Assembly (NCBI GenBank): GCA_947505245.1 | Contig: CANNIZ010000002.1 | Coordinates: forward strand, 86,519 to 150,518 | From: Pseudomonadota bacterium | GTDB taxonomy: Bacteria; Myxococcota_A; UBA796; GCA-2862545 | Length of the DNA stretch: 64,000 bases | Direction: 5' to 3' | Part shown: one piece after another, positions 19,808 through 29,706 of the stretch | Layout: the number at the start of each line of letters is the position of its first letter | Numbering within the stretch: the first letter of the stretch is position 1 | Notes under the pieces: model-generated | Told to the model about the DNA's origin: nothing | What the model saw: the letters and a program-made list of their open reading frames with translations, nothing else | Database searches by the model: none | Translations under genes and position numbers: made by a program

Positions 19808-19811
<4 letters not shown>
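19290..19811 (-). CDS. ccmG: Membrane-anchored thioredoxin-like protein CcmG/DsbE
   Basis: The 173-residue protein begins with a single membrane helix (about 5-24) and carries a periplasmic thioredoxin fold with the active site WSTWCQPCRQE (C74/C77). The cis-proline segment is AGVPETYFVD. CcmG supplies electrons to keep apocytochrome c cysteines reduced for heme attachment. It overlaps ccmF by four bases upstream and ccmH by four bases downstream, so the three are translationally coupled. Confidence 0.93.
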
Positions 19812-21805
<1,994 letters not shown>

Positions 21806-21808
21806 TTT

Positions 21809-22273
21809 TTATTCCTGCAGCGTCTTGGCTGCGCTGGCGACGTCGGTTTTGTCGGTAGGCGCGCGGTATTCGTTGCTGTGCTTGACCATCACACGCTCCG
21901 CCTGGAACGTGTCGCCCTGGAGCTGGCCCTCGAGCACCACGCCGATGCCCTGGCGGAACATCTGCGGAGGCTGGCCTTCGCTGTGCACCTTCACGTCGAA
22001 TCCGCCGTCGGTCACCACGAAGTCGCAGCCCGGGCTGCACTTCGCGAGGTCGAACGAGCCGGGCTTCACGAGCCCGCCGAGGCGAACCGTCTGGCCCTGC
22101 GCCTCGAGCCCCTTCGCCGTGAGTTCGCTCGGCGACCAGTAATACACGAGGTTTTCGCCCAGGTTCCCGAAGCTCGCAAACGCGAGCATCAGCCCGGCGA
22201 CGACGACCGCGACGGCGCCGGCGATCCTCCGCGTTCGGAGGGTGGAAGCGGACGTGGGGTTTTCGGTGGTCAT
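21809..22273 (-). CDS. ccmE: Periplasmic heme chaperone CcmE
   Basis: The start ATG 22273 has GGAGG just upstream and gives 154 residues, the normal CcmE size; longer upstream reading is excluded by this site. A single N-terminal membrane helix (about 18-36) anchors an OB-fold domain. The covalent heme ligand is His132 in VMVKHSNEY, with the partner Tyr136. CcmE receives heme from CcmC and passes it to CcmF. The insertion LAKCSPGCDF contains two cysteines not typical of E. coli CcmE. Confidence 0.93.
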   Translation of the reverse strand: MTTENPTSASTLRTRRIAGAVAVVVAGLMLAFASFGNLGENLVYYWSPSELTAKGLEAQGQTVRLGGLVKPGSFDLAKCSPGCDFVVTDGGFDVKVHSEGQPPQMFRQGIGVVLEGQLQGDTFQAERVMVKHSNEYRAPTDKTDVASAAKTLQE

Positions 22274-22313
22274 GGTGAGCCTCCGGCGAGCAGCGAACGG
22301 TACTGGAGCGAAA

Positions 22314-22625
22314 TCATGGAGTCTGCCTGACGACGCCGTAGCTGACGGCGAGGATGCCGGGCGTTGCCCAGGCGTAGAGGACGGCTTTGGGGAGTCGCAG
22401 GTCCATCGCGTAGTCGTAGCCCGCGATCGCGATCCCGAACACGATCCACAGAGCGCCCACCGCGATGGCGACGCGGGTGATCCGGTCCGATGCAGGCTCG
22501 CGCGACGTGGACGCGACGCGACCGAACCAGCCGCCATAGGCCGCGAGCGACACCCACAGCAGGCCGTAGCTCGCGATGACATAGGGCCACGCGTTCGTGA
22601 CCACCCCTTCGACTGGAGGTGTCAT
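22314..22625 (-). CDS. Small membrane protein in the CcmD position, enlarged
   Basis: The 103-residue product lies between ccmC (4-base overlap) and ccmE, where CcmD is encoded in System I operons. Its first hydrophobic segment (WPYVIASYGLLWVSLAAYGGW) looks like the single helix of CcmD, including the aromatic start. It then continues with two more membrane segments, whereas usual CcmD has about 50-70 residues and one helix. I infer a CcmD equivalent that stabilises CcmABC-CcmE, with an added region of unknown use. Confidence 0.75.
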   Translation of the reverse strand: MTPPVEGVVTNAWPYVIASYGLLWVSLAAYGGWFGRVASTSREPASDRITRVAIAVGALWIVFGIAIAGYDYAMDLRLPKAVLYAWATPGILAVSYGVVRQTP

Positions 22626-23299
22626 TGTGCACCTCCCACGCCGACCGGAAGCGGGGGAGGCGCCTCATCCGCCCAGCGCGACGCGGCGACGCGCATGCGC
22701 ATGGCGACGAACCACAGCGTGAGCAGCACCATCGCGAACAGGTTCACCCGCAGCGTGAGCAGCATCGGCGCCGACAGCGACTCCGGCGTGCTGAGCTCCT
22801 GGTGAAGGGTCGCTACCTTGGTGACAACGAAGTACGTGAGCGGCACCGTGATGCTCGACATCACCGTGGTGACCGCGCTCCACAGCGACCGCTTGTCCGA
22901 GTCGTCCACCACCTGCCGCAGCAGCAACACGCCTGCGAAGCCTACGAACATGATCGTGGAGAACGTGATGCGCGGCTCCCACGCCCACCAGACGCCGAAC
23001 GTCGGCTTGGACCAGATCGATCCGAGCGCGAGGAGGAGGAAGTTGTGCAGCACCCCGACCTCGACGCACGCGACCAGGCCGTGATCCCAGCGCGGACGCG
23101 GCGAGAACAGCGACAGCAGCGCGAACGTCGACGCCATCATGAACGCCATCATCGCGAGGATGGCGGGCGGGACGTGCGTGTACAGCATGCGACCGGCGTC
23201 GCCCATGTGCATCTCGGGCGGCGTCCAGAACAAGCCCATGTACTGCCCCGCAGCGAACAGCACGAGACCGGAGACCAGCAGAACATGCTCGGCGCGCAT
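22622..23299 (-). CDS. ccmC: Heme exporter/handling protein CcmC
   Basis: Start ATG 23299 overlaps the ccmB stop (TGATG) behind GGAGGAG, giving 225 residues. There are six membrane helices with the WWD motif (TFGVWWAWEPRITFSTIM) and the flanking periplasmic histidines (LYTHVPPAILAMMAF; VTKVATLHQE). CcmC binds heme and loads it onto CcmE. The match to the CcmC/HelC family is clear. Confidence 0.95.
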   Translation of the reverse strand: MRAEHVLLVSGLVLFAAGQYMGLFWTPPEMHMGDAGRMLYTHVPPAILAMMAFMMASTFALLSLFSPRPRWDHGLVACVEVGVLHNFLLLALGSIWSKPTFGVWWAWEPRITFSTIMFVGFAGVLLLRQVVDDSDKRSLWSAVTTVMSSITVPLTYFVVTKVATLHQELSTPESLSAPMLLTLRVNLFAMVLLTLWFVAMRMRVAASRWADEAPPPLPVGVGGAQ

Positions 23300-23964
23300 C
23301 ACTCCTCCACCACAGCGCGAAAAAACAGCGGCCCGAACAGCCAATGTACGGCGGCAAACGCGACGACCACGCCGAACCAGGTGGGCGCCTGGTTCATGAT
23401 GTCACCTTCGATCAACACGCCGATGCCCCGCGCAGAGGCCACCATCGCGGGCATCACGAGCGGGAACAGCAGCACCGGCAGCAGCGCGCTCGCGGCCCGC
23501 GCACGGGACGTGATGGCCGCGAACGTCGTCCCCGGCGCCGCGATGGCTGCGCACCCGACAGCGAGGAACCCGATGAACATCGGGAGGTTGCCTTTGACCG
23601 GCGCGTCGAAGATGGCGATCACGAACGGCGTGATCGCGAGCGAGACGAGCCACAACACGAGCGTGTTGGCGATGGCCTTGCCGTAGAACAGCGCGACCGG
23701 ATGAACCGGCCACAGCACCATGCCCTCGAGGGCGCCCTGCTCGAGCTCCACCTGGAAGCTGCGGTCGAGCGAGCGCGTGGACGCGAGCAGCAGGCCCATC
23801 CACAACGTGCTGGCGGCCTGACGTTTGAGCGCGCCACCACCCGACGAGAACGCGACGAGCAGCACGATGGCGAGCGCGAAGAACAGCACCGCGGTGGTGC
23901 GCACAGGGCTGCGCCACTCGACGAGCAGGTCTTTGGCGATGACGGCGCCGATCTGGTTGAGCAT
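23299..23964 (-). CDS. ccmB: Heme ABC transporter permease CcmB
   Basis: The 221-residue membrane protein begins at ATG 23964 or at GTG 23970, which overlaps the ccmA stop. It shows the CcmB N-terminus (IAKDLLVEWRSPVRTTAVLFFALAIVLLVAFS) and six membrane helices, with FQVELEQGALEGMVLWPV typical of the family. With CcmA it forms the ATPase complex that releases holo-CcmE from CcmC. It is coupled to ccmA upstream and ccmC downstream. Confidence 0.94.
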   Translation of the reverse strand: MLNQIGAVIAKDLLVEWRSPVRTTAVLFFALAIVLLVAFSSGGGALKRQAASTLWMGLLLASTRSLDRSFQVELEQGALEGMVLWPVHPVALFYGKAIANTLVLWLVSLAITPFVIAIFDAPVKGNLPMFIGFLAVGCAAIAAPGTTFAAITSRARAASALLPVLLFPLVMPAMVASARGIGVLIEGDIMNQAPTWFGVVVAFAAVHWLFGPLFFRAVVEE

Positions 23965-23966
23965 GC

Positions 23967-24644
23967 TCACCAGACCTCCTCGGCTTCCGCCGGGGCATCC
24001 GCCGGGGCGCCCGTCCACGCGATCTTCCCGTCCGCGAGGTGCGCGGCCATGTCGCAGTACTGGCCTGCCACCTGCGGAAGGTGCGTAGCGATGGCCAACG
24101 TGGCTCCCCTCGCCCGCAGCGTGGAGATGACCCGGCCCATCATCGCGCGACCACCGGGGTCGAGCGCGGCAAACGGCTCGTCGAGCAGCATCACGTCGGG
24201 CTTCTTCAGCAGCGCGATGGCGAGGGCGACCCGGCGACGCATGCCCGCGGAGTACGAACGCACCGGCTCCGTCCGCGCGGCTTCCAGGCCCACGTCGCGC
24301 AGCGCCGCGACCACGTCCACGTCCATGCCACCGAGGCGGGCCCACACGAGCAGGTTGTCCGACGCGGTGAGGTCTTCGTACATGCGGGTGGCGTGCGACA
24401 GCAGCACCACCTTCCGCCGCGCGTTGTCGATGTCCAACCACGGGTCCTGCCCGAGCAGCCGTACCCCGCCCATGTGGGGCGGGAGCGCCGTCGCGAAGCA
24501 GCGCAGCATGGTCGTCTTCCCGGAGCCGTTCCGGCCCGTGATCATGACGCTGGAACCGCGCGGGACGACGAGGTCCACGCCCGCCAGGGCCCACCGGCGC
24601 CCGAAGCGCCGACAGAGTCCTGCTGCAGCGATTCCCTCGTCCAC
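23967..24644 (-). CDS. ccmA: Heme ABC transporter ATPase CcmA
   Basis: The chosen start is GTG 24644, giving 225 residues; a longer frame exists upstream but has no ATPase-like sequence. Walker A is TGRNGSGKTTMLRC, the signature SYSAGMRRRVALAIALL and Walker B VMLLDEPFAALD. CcmA drives CcmB/C/E heme release. It is the first gene of a minus-strand ccmA-B-C-(D)-E-F-G-H run, the same order as in E. coli. Confidence 0.93.
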   Translation of the reverse strand: MDEGIAAAGLCRRFGRRWALAGVDLVVPRGSSVMITGRNGSGKTTMLRCFATALPPHMGGVRLLGQDPWLDIDNARRKVVLLSHATRMYEDLTASDNLLVWARLGGMDVDVVAALRDVGLEAARTEPVRSYSAGMRRRVALAIALLKKPDVMLLDEPFAALDPGGRAMMGRVISTLRARGATLAIATHLPQVAGQYCDMAAHLADGKIAWTGAPADAPAEAEEVW

Positions 24645-24708
24645 GACCGCTCCACTGTTGGCCGTTGCACTATCCGCCGGACAACGTACCGTCGCCTCGC
24701 TGCAACGA

Positions 24709-25209
24709 TCAGTGATGCCACGGTATGTCACAAGCGGGTGCGTCGACCACGCGGGACCACACGGCGACGTCGCCATCGGCGCGGCAGTCGGCCGGTTCCC
24801 CCGCGCGATCGTCCAGCACGAACCGGAACGCCGGCGCGTTGGCACAAAGGAACGCCGTGGACGAGCCAGACGCTTGATCCCGCCAGTCCGAAACGACGGC
24901 GAGGTCGAGCCCGAGCGTCTCGCCGCTGCCGTCGGCCTCGTCCCGAAGGACCCGCACGGGGTGCCGCTCGACGTACACACCGTCGCTCGTGAGCCACAAG
25001 GCGCCCCCTCCGGACCAGGACGAGGCCTCTACCCCGAGCGACCACTGACCCGCATCCACATCGCACGCCCACGTCAGCGTGGTGATCTCCGGGTCCGTCA
25101 GCACCGGTGCCCCGTCCGTGTCGTCCTCAGGCCCCCGACAGCCGAGCGACATGCCCCAAAAAAGAAAGAACCCCACCGCCCACGAGGGACGACGGGGTTC
25201 GTAGCTCAC
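24709..25209 (-). CDS. Small hypothetical lipoprotein
   Basis: The gene encodes 166 residues from GTG 25209; start choice is uncertain. A short basic region (SYEPRRPS) precedes a hydrophobic stretch and lipobox (FFLFWGMSLGC), then an acidic spacer. The mature part is rich in Trp, Asp and Gly with cysteines near residues typical of paired bridges (TWACDVDAGQW, AFLCANAPAF, PADCRADG, APACDIPW). I know no family. It sits between ccmA and another lipoprotein on the same strand. Confidence 0.65.
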   Translation of the reverse strand: MSYEPRRPSWAVGFFLFWGMSLGCRGPEDDTDGAPVLTDPEITTLTWACDVDAGQWSLGVEASSWSGGGALWLTSDGVYVERHPVRVLRDEADGSGETLGLDLAVVSDWRDQASGSSTAFLCANAPAFRFVLDDRAGEPADCRADGDVAVWSRVVDAPACDIPWHH

Positions 25210-25219
25210 GACGTCTAGC

Positions 25220-25774
25220 CTACGGCCAGGAGTTGCCGTTGGCGCAGCCACCGAAGTCCGAGCCCCAGACCGAGTCCGGGCCGGTTGCGGAGCCCGACGC
25301 GACGACGCAGTCGGCGGCGGGGTCGCCGGCAACCCAGTCAGGCGCGTACACTTCGTAGCGCCACACCATCAGCGTATCCATGCCGCACTGGAAGATCGAC
25401 GACACGTTGGCCGCCTGGTCCGGCGGGTTCGCGTGCGCGCCGACGAGCGTGACGCCGAGCGTGGTGCTCGCGCCCGTGAGGTCGTGATCTTCGTGGTACG
25501 CGGGGGTGGTGTCCTGGTCGACGATGACGAGGCCGCCCGAGTTCGCGCCCGAGACGTTGATCGTGTACTGCCAGTTGCTGCCGAACACGTCGGCGCTGTC
25601 CGGCGTGCAGACGTACGTGTAGTTGTCGATCAACAGGGGATCCGTACCGCCCGTGTCACAGGCGGTGTCGGTCAACGGGTCACAAGCCGTGTCACCGGCC
25701 GTACCGCCGGTGCCGTCATCGCAGCCCGCCAGAACCGCGGCGAGCGCCACGGCAACGAAACCAAAATTCTTCAT
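25220..25774 (-). CDS. Hypothetical lipoprotein with Thr/Asp-rich spacer
   Basis: ATG 25774 follows AGGAGGAG and gives 184 residues. The signal peptide ends in a lipobox (VAVALAAVLAGC), followed by a DDGTGGTAGDTACD spacer that repeats the pattern TACD. The mature domain looks like a small beta-sandwich (WQYTINVSGANSGGLVIVDQ, TTLGVTLVGAHANPPDQA) with four cysteines. Family unknown. It ends ten bases before the next lipoprotein start, so the two may form an operon. Confidence 0.75.
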   Translation of the reverse strand: MKNFGFVAVALAAVLAGCDDGTGGTAGDTACDPLTDTACDTGGTDPLLIDNYTYVCTPDSADVFGSNWQYTINVSGANSGGLVIVDQDTTPAYHEDHDLTGASTTLGVTLVGAHANPPDQAANVSSIFQCGMDTLMVWRYEVYAPDWVAGDPAADCVVASGSATGPDSVWGSDFGGCANGNSWP

Positions 25775-25815
25775 GTCTCCTCCTGATGGGACGCCACAGG
25801 CGGCCCGGTTGCACC

Positions 25816-27486
25816 CTAGCGTGAACCCGTGCCTTCCCGCAACCCTTCTTTGAACAATGCCCGCTCGACGCGATCGAGCAATAGAGCAAGACCTTCGCCG
25901 GTCATCGCCGAGATCGGGTGGCCGCCGTACCGGTCGGTAAGCTCGCGTAACCGCCCAGACTCGGCTTGATCCGCCTTGTTCCACACCAACAGCACGGTGC
26001 GCTCGGAGAGCCCAAGATCGAGCAGCGTCTTGTCGACGCTCTCCTTGTGGGATTCGACGTCGGGATCGGCGGAGTCGAGCACGTGCAGCAGCAGATCGGC
26101 GTGTTCGAGCTCTTCGAGCGTGGCCTTGAACGCCTGCACGAGCGTGTCCGGCAGGTCCTCGATGAAGCCGACCGTGTCGGTGAGCAGGATGTCGCGCTCT
26201 TCGGGGAACCGGAACCGACGCGACGTCGGGTCCAACGTGGCGAACAGCTTGTCCTCCACGAGCACCGCGGACTCGGTGATGCGGTTCAGCAGCGTGCTCT
26301 TGCCCGCGTTTGTGTACCCGACGATGGACACGACGGGGATGCCGCTGCGCTCGCGCTGCCGGCGCCGTAGCGCGCGCTTGTCGCCGAGGTCTTCGAGCTC
26401 GCGCTCGAGGCGCGTCTGCCGCTCGCGCGCCCGGCGGCCGTTGATCTCGAGCTTGGTCTCGCCGGGGCCCCGCCCGCCGACGCCGCCGGTGAGCCGGCTC
26501 ATCGCGGTGGGCATGATCTTGAGCCGCGGCATCGCGTACCTCAGCTGAGCCAACTCCACCTGGAGCTTGCCTTCGCGGCTCTTCGCGCGCTGGGCGAAGA
26601 TGTCGAGGATGATCTGCGTGCGGTCGAGCACCTTGAGGTCCGTGGTCTCGGCGATGTTCCGAAGCTGAGACGGCGAAAGCTCGCGGTCGAACACGAGCAC
26701 GGACGCGCCGAGGTGCATGGTGCGGACGACGAGCTCCTGCAGCTTGCCGCTGCCGACGAACGTCTTGCCGTCGATCGCGTCGCGCCGCGCGAGGACCGAG
26801 TCCAGCACGGTGAGTCCGGCGGTCTGGGCGAGGCGGACGAGCTCCAGCAGGCCGCGTTTTGCCTTGTGCGGGTCGCGCAGGGTGACGCCGACGAGCAGCG
26901 CGCCGGTGCCGTCTTCGACGCGACGCAGCGACGGTTCCTTGGCGAACTGGGCTTCCAGATCGGTGATGAACACGTGGAAGTCGTCTTCCCACGCGTGAAT
27001 CGTCGGGACCTCCTCGACGCGCCAGGGCTTGTCCGTGCCGGGCGGGAGCAGGTGGCCGTACCAGGCGACGCCGGGGAGGCCGTCTCCCCCGACGGAGATG
27101 GTGATCACCGCGTCGAGCTGCAGCAGGGCGAGGTCCGTGAGGTCCTCTTCCGTGAGCCCGCTCTTCGTCGAGCCGACGCTCAGCGGCCGGAGCTGCGTGT
27201 GAACGAGGCGGAGTCCGCGGAACCTTCGCGCGCCGGCGCGGCGCGGGCCGAGGTCGGGGATCGTGACGCTGTGCGCGTCTCCGACGACGACCATCGCGAT
27301 CTCGCCGGAGCGATCGAGCATCAGCCCGAGGCGTCGACCCGTCTCGCGCGAAAGCAGGCACAACGTGCGCGCGAGCGGCACGCTCACGAACTCGTTGCGT
27401 CCCACGCGCCGCTGGTAAAGGTTCTTCAGCGCGCGCGCGTGTTCGGGCTTCAGGCCTTGCGTGTTGCCATGGACGACGTGTTCCAT
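25816..27486 (-). CDS. hflX: Ribosome-associated GTPase HflX, long N-terminal form
   Basis: The 556-residue protein has an N-terminal extension of about 150-190 residues compared with E. coli HflX (426 aa). The HflX core follows (LDSVLARRDAIDGKTFVGSGKLQEL, FDRELSPSQLRNI, GGVGGRGPGETKLE). The GTPase has G1 GYTNAGKST, G3 DTVGF and G4 NKAD. HflX splits stalled or stressed 70S ribosomes and helps their rescue. Longer HflX forms with such an N-terminal domain occur in many bacteria, so it is not unusual. The gene stands alone between lipoprotein genes. Confidence 0.95.
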   Translation of the reverse strand: MEHVVHGNTQGLKPEHARALKNLYQRRVGRNEFVSVPLARTLCLLSRETGRRLGLMLDRSGEIAMVVVGDAHSVTIPDLGPRRAGARRFRGLRLVHTQLRPLSVGSTKSGLTEEDLTDLALLQLDAVITISVGGDGLPGVAWYGHLLPPGTDKPWRVEEVPTIHAWEDDFHVFITDLEAQFAKEPSLRRVEDGTGALLVGVTLRDPHKAKRGLLELVRLAQTAGLTVLDSVLARRDAIDGKTFVGSGKLQELVVRTMHLGASVLVFDRELSPSQLRNIAETTDLKVLDRTQIILDIFAQRAKSREGKLQVELAQLRYAMPRLKIMPTAMSRLTGGVGGRGPGETKLEINGRRARERQTRLERELEDLGDKRALRRRQRERSGIPVVSIVGYTNAGKSTLLNRITESAVLVEDKLFATLDPTSRRFRFPEERDILLTDTVGFIEDLPDTLVQAFKATLEELEHADLLLHVLDSADPDVESHKESVDKTLLDLGLSERTVLLVWNKADQAESGRLRELTDRYGGHPISAMTGEGLALLLDRVERALFKEGLREGTGSR

Positions 27487-27523
27487 GGGCTTCGCGTAAC
27501 CGCGTTCTTCCGCTGCGCCGCGC

Positions 27524-29620
27524 CTACAGCGAGAACACGATGCTGTTGCTCGTGTGGACCTCGTAGTATGCGAACACGGCCGTATCGACGATCATGCCGA
27601 TATGGTCGTGGTTGTCGGGGTGCCAGAAGAAGGTCTCACGCGACCACACCGCGGTCTTGACCGGGCCGCGCAGCTCGTGTTCGACGGCGTGGCCGCCAGG
27701 AACGAGCGTGTCGGCGCTCGACAGGCGCAGCAGGTTCTGGCGGTTCCCGGTGACGAGGTCGACCGCGACGAACTGATCGGCGCCGCCGCCGCTCGTCCAC
27801 AGCAGCTGGGTTTCATCGTCCCACACGAGCCAGTTCTCGCCGATGGACCCGAAGCCACCGCCGACACCGTCCGCGACCGAACTCACCAGCGTGCGGTTTC
27901 CCGTCGCGGGATCGACGCTGATCAGCCGGTCACCGAGCACGGTGTAGAACACGAGCTTGCCGTTTGCCCAGCCCATGCCGCGGATGTTCTGGCTCTGGAA
28001 CAGGTAGCCCGTGCCCACGTCCGGACGCGTCGAGGAGTGCACGCGCGTGACGACGTCGCAGGTGGCTCCGGTGAGCGGGATCTTCGCGATGCCGTCCCCG
28101 TCCGCGGAGTTGTGGAACGTGAGGTAGAAGTTTCCCGCCGGGTCCATGGCGAACGACTTCTCGTTGAACTGCACGGACAGCTGGCCGACGCGGTCGCTCG
28201 TACATTGGCCCATGGGGTGCACCGCGCCGGTGACCGACTTGTGCCAAACCAGAGTGCGGTCCCCGTTCGCAGGGTTGATACGGATGATCTCCACGTTATC
28301 GGCCGAGTCCGAGCCGTACGCGTACCAGTTGCCGTCCGGGCCGGGCTGCACGTCCCACAGGAACGGAAGCGGCGCGGTGTGCCGGATCACGCCGCTCACG
28401 GTGACGTTGGAGAGGTACCCGCCGCCGGTGGTCTGGTAGCCGGTGGTGGTATTGACGGTGCCCGAGACGATGCGGCGAGCGCCGGTGTCGATGTTGATGG
28501 CCCAGATCACGCCGACGGACTGGGTGTAGACGGCGTCCTTCCAGTTCATTGCGACGATGAACTCGCGGTTCGCGGCGTCGAGGAAGCCCCCGCCCACCTC
28601 GCGGCCCGTACGATTCACGTCCACCAGCTGGGGACCCGAGCCGTACGTGATGCCGGCCGTGATCATGTCGTCGGGGTCGCCGCAGATCTCCGACAGGTTC
28701 GCCTCGTTGCACCGGCAGTCTGCGGCGAGGTCCGTAGGGTTCTCCTCGAACTGGAGCGTCGTACAATTGTCGGCGTACCACGGCGAGTCTTCTACGGTGG
28801 TACTGCTGATGAAGTGAAGATCGATCGCCTTGCGCATCGGCTGGCCCGTGTCGTCCGTGAGCAGAGGGTCCGCCGCGTCGAACGTGCTGATCACGCCCGC
28901 GTCTCCGAACACCGCGAGGTGCAGCGTCTGGTGCGCGCTCCACACGCCCGGGTTCGTGAGCAGGATGCGGCTCGGGCTGCGCGCGCTCACGCGCGAGTGG
29001 AACAGCTCGCTCCCGGGCACGCCGCCGTCGTCCGCGTACACCACCACCCAGGACGCCGTCGACGTGCTGACGCGCTCGATCTCGGCCTGGTTGCGCACCC
29101 GGGTCTCCCACGGCGAGCCGAACGTCCAGAAATTCGGCGCGTCGAGCGTGGCCGCGTCGCAGTCGTTGTCCAAGCCGTCGAACGTGACCTCGAGGCCGTC
29201 GGGGTTCACGAGGGTGTTGCTGTCGAGGCAATCGTCGCCGCCGCAGCTCACGCCGTTCTGCAGGAACCCGTCCGCGTCGACGTCGCATTCGTCGCCGTCC
29301 AGGCAGTCGTTGTCGAGGCCGTCGTAGGGAACCTCGACCGCGAGGGGGTGGACCGCCGCCTTGGTGTCGTCACAGTCGTCCGGCACCGGGTAGCCATCGT
29401 TGTCGACGTCGAGATCGACCGCGGTGTCCGTGTCTGCGTCGGTGTCCGCGTCGGTGTCTGCGTCGGTGTCTGCGTCGGTGTCTGCGTCCGTGTCTGCGTC
29501 GGTGTCCGCGTCGGTGTCTGCGTCACCGGCGGTGTCCGTGTCCACCGCGGTGTCGGTATCGAGGCTCTCGGGGCCAGGGCACCCGACAAGTGCGAGGAGA
29601 GCAAGGGAAAAGACGCGCAT
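27524..29620 (-). CDS. Lipoprotein with Asp-Thr repeat, MopE-type metal motifs and a beta-propeller
   Basis: ATG 29620 behind GGAGGTACC gives 698 residues. A signal with lipobox (LALLALVGC) is followed by an acidic DADT tandem repeat. Two MopE-like putative metal-binding motifs come next (DVDNDGYPVPDDCDD and DVDADGFLQNG, each with PYDGLDNDC or FDGLDNDC), which are calcium/copper motifs common in myxobacterial surface proteins. The remaining ~500 residues form a likely propeller (YQTTGGGYLSN, DVQPGPDGNWYAYG, GMGWANGKLVFYTVLGDRLISVDPATGNRTLV). It is probably on the outer-membrane surface; the ligand is unknown. Confidence 0.85.
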   Translation of the reverse strand: MRVFSLALLALVGCPGPESLDTDTAVDTDTAGDADTDADTDADTDADTDADTDADTDADTDADTDTAVDLDVDNDGYPVPDDCDDTKAAVHPLAVEVPYDGLDNDCLDGDECDVDADGFLQNGVSCGGDDCLDSNTLVNPDGLEVTFDGLDNDCDAATLDAPNFWTFGSPWETRVRNQAEIERVSTSTASWVVVYADDGGVPGSELFHSRVSARSPSRILLTNPGVWSAHQTLHLAVFGDAGVISTFDAADPLLTDDTGQPMRKAIDLHFISSTTVEDSPWYADNCTTLQFEENPTDLAADCRCNEANLSEICGDPDDMITAGITYGSGPQLVDVNRTGREVGGGFLDAANREFIVAMNWKDAVYTQSVGVIWAINIDTGARRIVSGTVNTTTGYQTTGGGYLSNVTVSGVIRHTAPLPFLWDVQPGPDGNWYAYGSDSADNVEIIRINPANGDRTLVWHKSVTGAVHPMGQCTSDRVGQLSVQFNEKSFAMDPAGNFYLTFHNSADGDGIAKIPLTGATCDVVTRVHSSTRPDVGTGYLFQSQNIRGMGWANGKLVFYTVLGDRLISVDPATGNRTLVSSVADGVGGGFGSIGENWLVWDDETQLLWTSGGGADQFVAVDLVTGNRQNLLRLSSADTLVPGGHAVEHELRGPVKTAVWSRETFFWHPDNHDHIGMIVDTAVFAYYEVHTSNSIVFSL
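29424..29524. repeat. 12-bp tandem repeat coding for Asp-Ala-Asp-Thr
   Basis: About eight copies of a 12-base unit (GTGTCTGCGTCG, with T/C wobble changes) lie in the 5' part of the lipoprotein gene. On the coding strand each gives DADT, producing an acidic stalk just after the lipidation site. Tandem repeats of 12 bases keep the frame when copies are gained or lost, so stalk length may vary between strains. Confidence 0.85.
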
Positions 29621-29706
29621 CGGTACCTCCAGCCCCTCCGTCATATGGCGGATTTCCCCACGAGGCACCTGCACCTGGACCCGCGCGCCGTGTACGCTTG
29701 GACGCC

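Noticed and set aside
25220..27361. Long minus-strand frame (713 codons) that ends in the small lipoprotein
   Set aside because: Its first ~500 codons overlap hflX in another frame and are Arg-rich; the real lipoprotein starts at ATG 25774 with a strong ribosome site.
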